A stretch of 64,000 nt of DNA from Chondrus crispus (GCF_000350225.1 NW_005178980.1:62498-126497); one strand, 5' to 3'. Counted from the first letter of the stretch, positions 20,641 to 32,800 are shown. Notes: a model not told the origin generated them from the letters alone. Numbers and translations are program-made.

Positions 20641-21400
20641 ACGCAACGTCAGCCAGCTAGGTCGTCCGCAAGAGCACTTAGCAAAAGAGTAACAATATAG
20701 GGCCTTTATTGTCTTGTACTATCCCGTGATTCAAAAGAACCAAAAACGAAATAGAAATAGAAATAGACTAATGGTACTAGTATACACAGGGTACAGTATT
20801 AATACTCAGAGTACGACCACCTTGTCTATTTCTACTCCCAGGGAGCCCGGTATTAGAAAGAACCTCTTGGCAAGGCTCTTCCCGCCGGGGTCGCTATGTA
20901 CGCGCGCTCCCTTTTCCCTCAGTGCGGTGGTTAGGTTTCCCAAGCCCTAACGGCACCTACACTAAGTCTTCTTGCAGCCTCTATAGTTTGACGGAGGCTG
21001 CGTTTGATCTTCGTTGTCGACGTTGAAAACAACGTCAGTCCGACGTCCGCAGATTGCTCTGCGGAGGCCGTTGTTCCGAGCCCGATACTACAACACCAAG
21101 AAATGGTGTGCTATCGGATTAGGCTTCCTGCACAGCGGCAGACTACCACGCTTTACTAAAAGCAAAGCGCAATAGCACCTAGGGACTATCCGGATGCCGT
21201 CAAGCAATCCGGTAAACTTTTTGCGGGGAATGCCGTATTCAACCCACTACTAAGCCGGCATAGAATCACGATCGCTGCCTTGCCCAGACTCTGGTCACCA
21301 CGCTACCAGGGAACCGTCACGTGGTGAAAAATTGCTGAAGGTTGTTGAACTCGAAAGCCGGTACTGTGCTGCCGACGTGCCGCTATGTAAAAAAGGTTTC
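20641..21400. other. No gene; upstream of the Helitron
   Basis: Mixed sequence with A-rich tracts (GAAATAGAAATAGAAATAG near 20749) and short dyads around 21005-21070. It may contain the Helitron promoter and 5' end. Nothing coding is supported. Confidence 0.35.
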
Positions 21401-21409
21401 TATTCGTGC

Positions 21410-21745
21410 GCGCTTTCGCCTCACCGCCACTTGTCACCAGGGGCGCCGCCACGTGTCGCCACTTGTCACCGGCACGCTACTGTAGTGCCGCATTGGTGTT
21501 ACAGTTCGAAATTCAAAATAAAATTAATTTTACCGCCAGGTGTCGCCATTTGTGACTCCGGGCGGCCTGGCCTGCGGCCAGGCCGCCCCGCACGTGGCGG
21601 CCACTGGCCACGTGTCGCCACTTGTCACCCGGGGCGCGCCACTTGTCACGCCACGTGTACCGGTGGCGGCCTGGCCTGCGGCCAGGACGCCCCGCACGTG
21701 GCCGCCACTTGTCACCGCGGCGCCGCCCCCGTGCGCCAATGGCAA
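21410..21745. repeat. GC-rich CCACTTGTCACC repeat cluster with two GC hairpins
   Basis: The word GCCACTTGTCACC or a close variant recurs at least six times (about 21426, 21458, 21545, 21615, 21638, 21702). Two near-identical hairpins, GGCGGCCTGGCC TGC GGCCAGG..., lie at about 21562-21592 and 21666-21690, about 102 bases apart, so the block is partly a tandem duplication. It is flanked on the left by AT-rich text. Function unknown; it resembles LTR or satellite sequence. Confidence 0.6.
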
Positions 21746-21749
21746 CGCC

Positions 21750-22160
21750 GGAGCGCAAGGACATACAGACAGACACACAGACAACGATTTTAGTAGTTGT
21801 AGATCCTATGGAAATGTTTGGGACCTTTTTCACTGTGGGTGATAGAACAGCAATCCATTGCCAATGTGATGGTTCAATGACCTCAAATGTAAACCCCGAT
21901 GACAGAATACGCTGCTTATTCCAAAGGGGTGTAAATATTATTCTCATTATTCAAAATTGTTTTCATAATCAACGCCCAATCAACCTTGGAGAAATTATTA
22001 AAAATTAATTCAACAGCAACGAAATAATTGCTTATCATTATCAAATTTGGTGTAGGAGGCCTCAGTAATAGCCCATCTGGTAGTCATCTTTGTTCTCTCA
22101 CCACCAGTCCCGAATCACAATATCGGTTACATACTAGAGTGCATTGCTAGCAGTATTAGA
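21750..22160. other. Spacer or MULE 5' end
   Basis: AT-rich, no gene. It may contain the left end of the MULE that follows. Confidence 0.3.
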
Positions 22161-22168
22161 GTGATTAC

Positions 22169-24771
22169 ATGCAGCTTTTATTTTGGCGGGCTTTCCTTTT
22201 GCGCGCCATTATGCAGGGACAAATGCGCGACAGAGCATCGACGAGAAACCACTCGACAAGCGTCTACCACATCATGACAGAAGGTGCGTTCGCCGCTTCT
22301 CGCGCCCGCACGACAGCTTCTGAGCGGATCAGGAGGACTCCGCAAGCCGTAGACAGGTCAGTCGGTTATCGAAACTCCTCTGCGGGCTCTCGGTCTGCAT
22401 CCAGCACCCAGCACGCCGACGATGAACTCGCCGTTATCCTTTCGGATGAGAAGACTGAGGGGGCGACGGTGGAGGCAGATTCCGTGGAGGAGAGCAAATA
22501 TTGAATAAGGCTTCAAACTCCAGCAGGATTGGCTGCGGATCTCGAAAGTGTTTCGACTATATCCCTGTTCCGAACACCTCCCTATTTTCCGACACTGAAC
22601 GCAAGACTGCTTTGCAGGCTTACACGCGTGCCAAAAACAGGCTCGCAGTGCGCAAGTACCGCGGCGAGAAGGCAGCTGTACAAGCTGAACAAGAGGACGC
22701 AATGGATAGCCGCATGCCTCTGCGCAAGTTGGAGGCCGTGGCATCTTCACCATAAGGAAGCCACGAGGCACGTGTGTCTTGCGGTATCCGCTACAACACC
22801 AAGACAGAGCTAATGCACGCAATACGCGATCGCGTACTGCTGTTCTCAAAAACTCAGCAACCTCGAGGTTGCTGAGTTTTTGAGAACAGCAGTGCATTTT
22901 CCTCTCAACAATAACTTTGGTGTTCATGCAGTTACACATCCTAGCGAGAATATGCGTTCAGATAGCATTGACATACAGGCGAGATATATTCGAAAAGATG
23001 AAGCATAGGTAATGTGGAAATGTTTTATTTCAGGCGACAGGGATGAGAAGCCAGGACGAGGCACACGCAGATCGGCCCATAGAATGGAGGAATTGGCTCG
23101 TCATGTTGAGTTTGTTGTGGCAAAAACGCCAACTGCATCGGGAGCCGAATTGATCAAGCATTTCAAAGATTACTTGAGGTATCCGGATTCCTTTGACGGA
23201 AATCAGATAACCCGAATTCATCGGCAGGCTTCTGTCAATGTTAACGGCTCTCCAGATGACAACTGCAAATACCTTCCCGCCCTTAACGATAAATTAGAGA
23301 GTGACGGGCATCGGATGGAATTTACTGCCATCACAGGGGCAGATATGAGAGATATAATGCTGGGCGTGGCCAGGGATGATCATGTTCGAGCTCGCAGAGA
23401 TGTCCTCCAAAAGCCGAGGCGCCAGCGCAACGCAGAAGATGTTCTAACGCTCGTGATATGGAATGATGGGGCTGGAGATAGATGGAAGACAAAACATAGA
23501 GATCTTCTCAACTCTGTGTCTGTTGCCGGAAAGCGTTACTTAGACTCAATGATTGTGATATTTGCTAATACTCTCGCGACAAATGATCACATTGCTAGTC
23601 TCTACCATGTAGATGCATGTGCTTGCAACGTGTTTCTTAATTGCTATACCCTTTACCTCGTGTTGGGATTTACGTCCAATTTCAATATTGTGCCTGTCGC
23701 TTACGCTTGGATCTGTGCCAATGAGAGTATACACTCTTGGACACGTGTCTTCGATTTTATCAAGAGACATCTTCCTAATCTCTCCGTCTCAGCGACTCTT
23801 GCATCAGACCGGGACAAGGGCATTGCGGGTGCCATTTCAAACGTGATCACTGAGCACCCGCCCAATCAAATGCTATGTGTAATTCATCGGAAGAAAATTT
23901 TAGCGCTATTTGGCAAAAGGGCACTGAAGGTTTACGACAAAATGGTATATGCTCATACGGTTGAATCCTTGACAGGCATCAAGAACTCAGATGAATTCAG
24001 AGGACCCACCGAAGCGGCGCAACTAGCGATCACGGACAGCTGCAACGATTCAGCATAATTTCTAGTGAGTTGCGCTATTGCTGGCGGGGTCACACATGAA
24101 AGATCTTCATCACATGCGGTAGAGTCTCAAAATTTTCATATCGCAGATGCTTGCGCCCTGGACTTGTTTAATTCCGTCATCTGGATTGCGTCTTTTGAGG
24201 CTTCGCGATACTCGAAGTGGTCGTGAAGGAGCGCTGCAAGCCGCACCCACATTCCGCCGATAATTCGAGAAGGGCTTATCGCTTTGAAAGAAGTCGGGAG
24301 AAATGGTTTCGTAACTTGCTGTGAGTCGCAAGCTAACCACAACATCAAGACTTACATTTTGAAGACTTCGCCTCAGTGACGACATCACGTGTCTCCTTCT
24401 ATATCTTGCGATGACGCGGGCGCCATCTCGTGTCTCTTTGGGTCATGGAGTTGCGGACAACCCGCAGTGGACCTTTTTCCTGTCAGCACATGTACACTGT
24501 TGCAGTTGACCAAAATATGGATGAACAAAAGCTTGTGCCGATCGAGCTTACGACTGCGGTATGGAAGACTCAATACCCTAAGGGCCTCCTATTCAACGCT
24601 CCGACGGGGGATGAGATCCTTTACTCCAACGCGTTGCAGAATCTTCGCAATGATTCACTTTGTCTTCCTATCAGCGCCCCGACAAAGCCCGAGCATCCAC
24701 GTAAGAAACGCGTGCGCTCTATCATGAAGAAGGGTATGCGAATGAGGATGGATCGCAATGCCAATCGCTGA
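22169..24771 (+). pseudogene. Mutator-like (MULE) transposase, pseudogene
   Basis: Plus strand. An N-terminal charged region (22169-22755, at least two frames) leads to GIRYNTKTELMHAI, the start of a MULE N-terminal DNA-binding region, which is split by a palindromic insertion at 22823-22893 and resumes as EVAEFLRTAVHFPLNNNFGV. The catalytic core is an intact 348-codon ORF at 23012-24058: first Asp in LYHVDACACNVFLNCYTLYL, a strand NIVPVAYAWICANES, second Asp in LASDRDKGI, and the Cys-x2-His pair LCVIHRKK typical of MULEs. The third catalytic Glu was not identified. A C-terminal piece at 24430-24771 ends in a basic EHPRKKRVRS tail like that of other MULEs. Several frame breaks outside the core. 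Terminal repeats were not found. Confidence 0.82.
22823..22893. repeat. Paired palindromes (A A' B' B scar), copy 4
   Basis: First palindrome TACGCGA/TCGCGTA (22823-22836), second with 29-base perfect arms (22836-22864 and 22865-22893) centred on CCTCGAGG. Both zero-loop; they share base A 22836. Left flank ends GA, right flank starts GA. Arms of 7 and 29 bases show how unequal the two sides can be. Confidence 0.95.
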
Positions 24772-24779
24772 GTTCTGGA

Positions 24780-25530
24780 GCTTTTTGCCTCCAATTCGGT
24801 TCTGAATAAAACACTATGATGTTCGTCTCTTTCCCTCGTGTATGTATTGCCCTGAGGCAATGCGCCACCAATTTTACCTCTCTTCCGGGCGAGCAAAACG
24901 AGCAATTCTTGCGGTCCAACGAAAATCTCGTAGACAGAGCTCTTGATCGCGAACTATACGATGGGGAAATGGCGACTAACTCCACTGGCAGAATGACCCT
25001 TCTGGTCGGGCTAAGCAGCGGCTCACTCGGGACAGCGGTATAGATCCAAGGTGGCGGGGAGAGGTCGGTCTTGGGATACCGGACAGAATTATGCGTACGA
25101 CCATGACAAATTGAACAGATTAATTCTGGGCCCGCCAAAATCTTTCCTGCGGAGAAGACGACCGAGGCGTCTGCCAGGGGCAGGTCGGTGGGGCGGGACT
25201 CCAGCGCGAGAGGACCATATGCGACGCTCGGAGAGGCGGACGTCCTTGTCTGCGGGCCGGGCTGGCTTTGGAGGTGGCGCGCGAGACGGAGTTGCGCTAC
25301 GCAAGGCGCTTCTCTGCAACGGCAGCGTGTTGTTGGCCACGAAAACCGCCATGTTATGACGGGGTTGTGGATGAGGAAGGCGCTGGGTCGGCATTTTCAA
25401 GGTCCGGGCAGAGGGTTGGAGGTGTAACCCCAGGAGGTGTACAGGCCTGCGGATTGTGTGTACACCTGGCGTGCTTCGATTGATTGTGCAGTATAGAGCC
25501 TGTTTGTTGTATCATACCTTGTCCCGCCAG
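24780..25530. other. No recognised gene; GC-rich segment
   Basis: 25100-25350 is GC-rich with short overlapping ORFs on both strands and no domain. No repeats seen. Confidence 0.35.
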
Positions 25531-25539
25531 AGACGTAAT

Positions 25540-26148
25540 GAATGATACGGCTCGCAGACGTCATCCAGCGATGCGCCGCTGCATCATGGTGTGCCTGAAC
25601 TCCTACAGACCCTCTCCTCCCACCTCGACTCCATCCCCGCCCGTCTGCCTCCGCTGCGAATGCTCATCACCGGTACGCAGCTTTACACCATGGCAAGAGG
25701 GGACGTGGTCTGAGCCTGCGCGGCTGGAGCAGAAAGCCGCACATCCTACGCATGCGTCTCTTTGAAAACGGTTAAATTACTCCGGCGTCGCGCCACCCGC
25801 GCCTTTCTCAGACCAAGCCCTGGCCAAGAAATCTGCCATCGCTGTGATCGATTCTTTTCTCATCCGTCTGCAAGCCACGCCAAACGCCACCTCCGTCACT
25901 TCCATCAAGACAGTCGCAGAAAAACGACTCAGCCTGGCCGACTACACGAAGAAGGTAGACATCCACCCCGCCATGCCGCCTGCGCATCGCTCCGCTCTCG
26001 CCCAGTTGGTGCGCGCCAAGCCCGTGCCCACGGCGAGCGGCATCGCTGTCGTGGCTGTCATGTCGAAGTGGCATCGCTGCCCACGTATCCCCACCACCGG
26101 CAATATTTGCGTCTAATACCCCGGAGGCCCGGATTCTGACTTTGAGTA
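25540..26148 (+). pseudogene. Possible degraded coding region, unknown
   Basis: Plus-strand stretches in shifting frames look protein-like: PELLQTLSSHLDSIP (about 25590-25635) and a 90-codon ORF at 25844-26116 (IDSFLIRLQATPNATSVTSI, then KRLSLADYTKKVDIHPAM). One frame also spells a CHRC...H...HFH pattern like a zinc finger, but the neighbouring frame looks more coding, so I do not trust it. I do not recognise the family. It could be a host gene remnant or part of a transposon. Confidence 0.25.
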
Positions 26149-26149
26149 C

Positions 26150-26760
26150 TCCGACTGAACCTATTACAGCCATATCTAAATGGTCTAGCAACATTGCTGT
26201 CAGGATATGGCACATATGACAACCATTTTTAATTAACTGATCCAATCTGACAACACCTTCGATTTACCACGCAGTAATTTCGACCACGGTGCTATTGACT
26301 TTCAGTGGGATTACCACCGTGTTTACATTGACTTCTGTATGTCCACCGTCTTGTGATATATTTCAACAATTACAAAGGTACTGAGATAATGGCTCCACTG
26401 TTTCGTCCAGAACGAGTTATAGGTGTCATGCTTATAACTTCGTCGATTTCGAATAACAATTACAAATGTCAGGAGATGCTGCAAGATTATGATATTCGTA
26501 CCGAGATGATGTGGAACTATGTCAACCATGATGGACATCGTCCTTGAAAAAATCAACGCGAGCGGGACAGAGAAGAGCGCTCTGCTGACAGACAAAGTAT
26601 GCTTGCCCATGAAATGTCTAGGTTTCGTATTATGATAGACATGTTTCGTGATTCAATAAGGAGGGAAGAGAGGGGTGGTGGCTGGAGACGGTGCCATCGA
26701 AAGGAATAATTATACAGACGGGGCCTCCGGGTTTTTGGTTTTACTGAGACGATCGCCATG
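26150..26760. other. Spacer, downstream of Harbinger 2
   Basis: AT-rich, no gene. Probably includes the 3' end of the minus-strand Harbinger element. Confidence 0.3.
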
Positions 26761-26764
26761 TGAG

Positions 26765-27700
26765 TTAAAACGATATATATGGTGGAGGGCAAATAAAACA
26801 CTTGCGTACTTGGTTCGGATAGTAGCAATATCGAATGTTTGAGAGTAGAGTGCACATCGAATAAAGCTTCCCCACCAGAAACTGGTTCACTCTGAGTTTT
26901 GATTTCATTTCGACCACCGCCCAATACTTCTTGACTTCCTTAAACATCCATTCTACTGTCACATGGCCTACCCTCATTTATTTGTTAGAATGTCCTTGAG
27001 CGGCTTTGGTTTCCCCTTGAAAGGAATTTGAATGGAATTTCAAGGTAAACGCGTCGCTTGTACCTTGAATCTCCATATATACAAAATTGCCTTCCTCCCA
27101 CATGCAACGCACTTGAAAGTATTTCTTCCAACTCGGAACGCGTGTATAAGGTCCAGTCATGTCTACGTCCTTCCATAGATCCAAACACATAGTATAACCT
27201 TCCATGTGGTCCGGTCAACGCCTGAAACGTCAGGGCATGTTGTCTTTTGTGGCCATTGTATACAACATTCTGCGTGGCATGACTACAAAGTCTCGCTACA
27301 CCAAGTACTGTTACGTCCCAGAAACCAATGCATTTGTCGAGACGTCGTGTCTTTTCGTTAACTGCGGCGACTAGTGATGGTGCCCTCGTTAGCATAGATG
27401 CGCTAGAACAAGGAGAAGTGACTAGATGTCCCAATGAGCTCCAAATGTCTTCCAAATCCTTCCAAAAGATCTCACTGAGATGTGACCTGTGCTTCCGGAA
27501 GGGCACTTCGAGCTCCATCCATCTAAAAGGCACAGCAAGTCGTCGCAGTACTGTACAGGGAAAAATCAAAGGGTTTTAACTGCACCTATTCCTGTGCGCT
27601 TGATGAAATTTAGGCATCAGTCTGAGAGATATGTCTTTTGAGTGTGCTTAGTCGATCGAAAAATGCACGACAGTCTTGATCCATAAGATTACAGAAGTTG
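26765..27700 (-). pseudogene. PIF/Harbinger-type transposase (DDE_Tnp_4) 2, pseudogene
   Basis: Minus strand. The main ORF (27569-26985, 194 codons) reads KCIGFWDVTVLGVARL (degenerate first-Asp strand, the usual G-x-D-G-T is altered to W-D-V-T), QNVVYNGHKRQHALTFQALT, GSMEGRRHDWTLYTRS, and FCIYGDSRYKRRVYLEIPF with the second Asp region. After a frameshift at about 26985 the protein continues as VTVEWMFKEVKKYWAVVEMK (Glu motif) to a stop at 26765. Upstream minus-strand sequence to about 27700 has MDQDCRAFFDRLSTLKRHI, fitting the N-terminal helical part. It is a different lineage from the 5312-6598 copy: the motifs are those of the Tnp4 branch with GHKRxHALKFQ. Dead by frameshift and N-terminal stops; element ends not seen. 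Confidence 0.82.
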
Positions 27701-27704
27701 AGGT

Positions 27705-28555
27705 TGAACTAAATCGACGATATAGAAATGGAACGATCCACATGAGATCTGTAGGCTGCCCGATTTCGCATGTAAATTTGGACCGCTAGGGGGAGAGCAG
27801 GTGATTTACATAGAGTCGGATCCAGGCGTCTACGCTCCGAATGCAGGGCCACAACAGATCTTCATTGCCCTGTTTTGCGCCTGTATTTTTCTTTAGTGTG
27901 CCGTTTCTGTACACTTGACATGATGGAATGTGCAATACGCCGAGAGGATGCGCGTTGGTATCATTGGTATTACTCCTGCGTTTCTGAAGTCGTGTTGATG
28001 GGTAAATTTATTTCTGTAACTAATTGTCTGTTATGATTCAAACATTTCGTACATATCATACTTCGTGAACTCGCCCTCACGTTTCGCTCACGCAGCTTTT
28101 GCGCAAATTTTCTATTGCAAAGCGAAAAGCAAGTGCTCGTTGTGAGAACTTGGCGTGAGCAATGAAGAGCGCAAGGTTACAGGCATTTGGTGACGTGGCA
28201 AGCATAAAAGTCTTCATACTGTTGGTACAATTGAGATAATTTTAATTAATTGTTCAGTTTTTTGGTCCTTTTGTTCTGTTGATATCGGGCCAGAGCTGCG
28301 ACTTGATGTCCTGATTCGGCGCTCACGTTCCCTACTATAAACAGGACACCTATACTTATGGGCTCAATCTTCGTCTCTTAGCGAAACTTTAGTGATTGTT
28401 TGACAATCAGAAGTTTCTTTTCTTATATTTCCTCGTACTTTTGTTCGATAGTTGTGACACCCCCCCTACACTCCTCTAGGAGCTTCAACGTTACAGACTG
28501 CAGATCCTTCAGCAGCAGTAATTGTGCATCAACCGAACGCATTTCAGAAGATGTC
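27705..28555. other. No recognised gene
   Basis: AT-rich. A short ORF at 28400-28642 (plus) overlaps the LTR start and has no domain. Nothing further supported. Confidence 0.35.
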
Positions 28556-28558
28556 GAG

Positions 28559-29166
28559 TGTATTTTAACTACTGGCGCGGGAGGAGTTTATTCATCTGGC
28601 GGCCGTGCACGTTGTACACGTGAGAGAATTTCCTACGTGTAGTGGGCGAGCGTGCATACCGATCGGTCGTAACGTGGTATGCGTGTCCAGTAGCACACGT
28701 GTCTTCGGCGCAGTAGTTCTTAGACAAGTGCGCGTGTACCGTAACGCACGTGTATAGTGTAAGGACCTGTGAGGTAGTTAGTAATAGCGGTGCCAGAATT
28801 TTAGTTTTGTACAGTTCCTCGCACGCACCAGTCGGTAGTTACTGTACTGGGGCAAGTGTACGGGCGCCTCTCTGAGGCGGAAAGACCTTGCACCGTCCTT
28901 AATAGTAAACTGGAGCAAACTCGCCCCCGTCCCTTTTGCGCTTAACTAGGACCCTTTGGTATTTTACTCGCCCTGACTTCTGACCCGTCACCATTCGTGT
29001 CTGATTCTGCACCTCAGAGCGACTGCGCGTGACCGGCCACGTATGCCACTCCCTTTTTGCGAGCTCGTCCGTAACGGTAACCCCCGCGCCGAGTGTCTGT
29101 GTCGCGCACTCCGTCGGCTAAACCCCTGAGCCTCTCACCCAACCCAGGTTAGAGGAGGTTTTTCTC
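28559..29166 (+). mobile_element. Solo LTR, family 2, copy a
   Basis: About 608 bases matching the LTR at 54302-55466 over its length: shared text includes CTGGCGGCC, CCGATCGGTCGT, the run GTAGTTAGTAAT, GCACGCAC, AGTAAACT followed by GAGCAA/GGGCAA, GGCCACGT and CCTCTCACCCAAC. No matching internal region adjoins, so it is probably a solo LTR. Its right edge abuts the hAT fragment. No target duplication could be confirmed; ends approximate. Fossil. Confidence 0.65.
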
Positions 29167-29887
29167 AAATCAAGGAGAGCATGAAATATTTCCGGTGTTT
29201 AGCTTTGCCAAAATGTTTTAATTTTTCACTGCGTAGGATCATGGAAAATGTCGAGCTCCAGCAAGTGTCATTCTTTGTCTTAGCTCTCAAGTGTGTCAAG
29301 TCACGAAGCTTCGCAGACCAGAGGAAGAGTGAGTTTGGACATAAGTGCGTGCATCTTGAGGATAACATCCCCTTCATTTAAGAGCAGATCCCTCACTGCC
29401 AATTTGTAGGTGTGGTTTACGCAATCAATGAGTCGAACAGACACATCGTCAGCGATGGCCTTATTCGTCAAGCATTTGCTGGCAATCATACGTGTATGTA
29501 TTTTGATCCATTTTTCTTGAAGCATGCTGAGAACGTATGTGATGAAATAGATGTTTCCATCTGCCCTGAGCGTTCTCTCATTTTCGGGAGGCGAAAAGGC
29601 AAGAATGAGAAGCTCGTAGCTGTGTGCTTCGTATTCGGGAAATGAGGCAAATATCGCGAGAAAGTGAGTTCCAATTGCACTCCAGCCGTCAATGACCGGC
29701 ACTGTTGGAACACAGAGCTTGCGTATGCGGCTGGTGGCAACTCACATTTGCCTAGCCATAGAAGAGTTCCTGCAAGGCTCCAGAATTGGGTCATCTCGCT
29801 ATTCCATGTTTTGTCTTCGGGCTGCTTTCTGCGTTCTCTGCTCATGAGGATCTCGCTTAGTTGCTTCATGTAGCTCCTCATTGACAT
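29165..29887 (-). pseudogene. hAT-type transposase fragment
   Basis: Minus strand. VIDGWSAIGTHFLAIFASFP, then EAHSYELLILAFSPP, a segment with TNKAIADDVSVRLIDCVNHT (the Cys-x2-His-like DCVNH pattern of hAT enzymes), KLAVRDLLLNEGDVI, and further on NDTCWSSTFSM, the R/N-x-T-R-W-x-S strand. At least two frameshifts (near 29700 and 29310). The N-terminal BED finger and the C-terminal dimerisation domain are missing; the C-terminal side is cut off at the family 2 LTR. hAT enzymes are known to form hairpins on the flanking donor DNA during excision, which matters for the palindromic scars in this window. A local relative could have supplied that activity; this copy cannot. Confidence 0.7.
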
Positions 29888-29893
29888 ATATAT

Positions 29894-32800
29894 TCACCAG
29901 TTTTCATCTTGTTCAATCTTGCATCTATTGAACAGGAACTTGCCATTGATGACAACCATGCCGACTTCAAAAGGTTTTTTCATTTCCTCGATGAATGCGG
30001 TGGTTCTTTGTATGGGTCCTCCGCAAATAAAATCATTAGTGACTTTTGCCACTATTCGCAGTATTAGGCCAATGCAATCCCTTCGTATGTATATCTGATT
30101 CAGTCCGCGCACTCGTTCTAGTCTTCCGCTCGTGAGCTTCCATTCTTCTACCGCTTTCGCCCCTTGCCTCCCGGCTTCAACAGTTTCGTAGGGTAGCTTG
30201 GTTAGCTTCCAGAGCGTTCCTCTAATGCCCCTCAATTGCCGAGATGGTCTATCGTAGATCTCACGTCGGATGGGTCCGCTTTGCAAGTATGCGCCTTTAA
30301 TATCAGCCATGGCTAGGCGCATAGCTATGAAGTCTGTTACTGTCAGGAACACACGGATGACGTCAATTGTGCTGTTGATGAGTTTTCCGAATGTTATCCT
30401 TTTCCACGCCCCTGTTCCCATGTGGAATAATCCTTGCCTTCAGTGTCTGCGATCCATCCTCGCTGGTCTTTACCTAGTAGATTACGTGGGATGCGATCAC
30501 GTTCGCGTGCGGCGGTGCCGAAGACTCCACTATTTCCTCGTAAGCATCTGCCTAGTTGGATGAGTGTTCTTTGTTGAACGCTTCCTTCACTATCCAGGAT
30601 CGGGCGAATTCTAGACGGTTGCGGCTCACTTGGTCTTTTCCGATTGTCTAGGATATTTCGCTCATGAATTTTACCCTGTCGGATTCTGGGATTGCATTTG
30701 GTGGTGGTGAGCCTGCCACTTCCGTTCTGCGAATATGTGCGGTCGGGTTTTCTGTGTCTAGCGGTGGGCTGATTGCGGGAAGGTTTTGGAGTAGTTGCGT
30801 GGTGGTGCGATTATAGGCGGGTGGATGTCTGCATGGAGTGTAGCAGAGGCGTTGTCGAACATTCTCGGCGGCGCATCTGGGGAGTTATTCGGTTCTTCTA
30901 CCCTCCTGTCCGATTTTCAGTCTCGATCTGGGCCGCTGGCGACGCTGTGAAGAGTTTCGACGTGACCCTCTGGGCCATCTTGTTCATCTGTGGCCAGTTT
31001 GTCTTCGAGTGTCATGGCCATGAGCACTCGCGTGAGTTCGCTATTCGGATCTTTCCTCACATCCTCGTATGCGGCCCTCATAGGTGGTCCCGTCGTGAAG
31101 CGTCGAGCAAGCACGCGGTGTTGCTGGGATTCTATCACTCCGGCCTTGACCCATTCTTAATTTTTAGCCCTACTGGAGGCCTCGTAGTACATCTAGACTG
31201 GAGCCCCCCGCTTCAGGATGTGTCTTGGTATGGCGTTGTGGCTCTTGCTGTGGAGCAGAGTCAGGAGGGCGCGGGTAGCCACTTGTTCCTTATGTACCTC
31301 CAGTATACTGGAGTCAAGGTCTAGAGTAACCCCAGAGCTATAGCTCTGGGGTTACTCTAGAGCTTGAGATGCCAAGGATAGATGGTGTGTATCATTTTTG
31401 TCAGTTGAAATGGGCTTAGCTTCCTCGACCCAGAAAACAAGTTTGACTGGAAGACTGTTCAGGCGAGAATTGTCTCTGTGTCTGCGTTTGTATGGTCGTT
31501 GTTCAGTTTTTTGATGATAGCCTTGATCGTGCGGTTCTTTCTTTCAACTGCAACGAGTTGGCTATGGCGTCGCGCGGGTCGGGGCTTGTAGGTATTGTTG
31601 TGCTGCTTCAGGAAGGGGTAGCAGTCCCTCTCGTCGTAAGCGTCATCTCCTGAGAGTGCTCCCGGGCGCCATGAATGCAAATCCAATCTCGCTCCATGCA
31701 TCTTGTCATAGTTAGGACGCTTTCATTTGCCACTATGCGCATATCTGACTGGCTTGTTCCTCGATCTGTCGTATTGATGATCTGCATCGTACGCCTCCAA
31801 TGTCACATTGCATGAAATCGACTTGGATTTCCTGATTGAAAGCCTTGTTGACGTGAGTCAACGATATCCTTTTCATGTTCCCATGTCTTCCCTTTTTAGC
31901 GCAGACCTCGCATTCATCGCTTACCATGTCGATTGCTTGAGATAGGTCATCGTCGAGGATATCAGTTGTCTTGCAGATGTACTTCAATTCGCTAGCCGGT
32001 GCGTGTGTGAGGCGGTGGAGCTTCTTCGAGAAGGCCAGTGGCGTTCGTCTTCCTAGCATGCTGATGTTTGCCATTAAGGTAGTGACGGATGAGTGCTCAT
32101 GTGCATTTTGCAGCCGCATCGTTCGGCTTTCGGAGCTCCCTTGTTTGATGTATGTGAACACTGAGAGGTCCCTTGTATCCGTGGGTCGCTGGATTCGGAT
32201 ACATCGCCGCGATGTTCTGTTGATGACGTCCGCAAACTGCATGACGTCAAGACCTATGATGAGTGGCGATTCCCCACGTACAAGGTCAAACGCCAGGGCT
32301 ACTGGATTGCACTGGCTATGAACGTCAATTTCCACGAGGCGATAATGGGTTTTGCGTCGTGACAGTCTTGTCCCCAGCCGTAGTCATAATATTCCCGCGG
32401 AAGATCTAAGACTAGCTGAATGTCAAGGAGGCCGCACAGGGTAGCGGCGTTGATGACACCTCCTGTAGATTATGGGGCCCCTTCATCGATGATGGGGCTG
32501 GGATCAGTCCGGAGCACAATGGGCCCCTGTACTGAAAATACGATTTCTTACTATCGTTAGAATTGCCCTGCTATTTCTCTAGGCTGGCATCCTTATCCGC
32601 CTTCTCCAACCATTCCTTATGCATGGGGTGCTGTTCGCACTGGAAGTCGCCTTTCCCGTGGCCGAACGTTTTGCAAGCTATGCGCATGCAATCCATTTTC
32701 GGACCGGTACCCGGGGTGATATAGTTTTTGACCTCTTCGCCTGCAATTGACGGTCCCGGCCCTTATAGTCTTTACGTTTGCAATCATGGCTTCCTCCTTG

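Noticed and set aside
22358-22939. 193-codon minus-strand ORF
   Set aside because: Antisense shadow of the MULE N-terminal region, kept open partly by the palindrome.
25762-26139. CHRC...H...HFH zinc-finger-like pattern
   Set aside because: Another frame over the same bases looks more protein-like; the pattern is probably a shadow.
27013-27045. CCTTGAAA/TTTCAAGG inverted repeat in Harbinger 2
   Set aside because: Encodes the conserved LEIPF region in frame with a 15-base loop; ordinary coding sequence.
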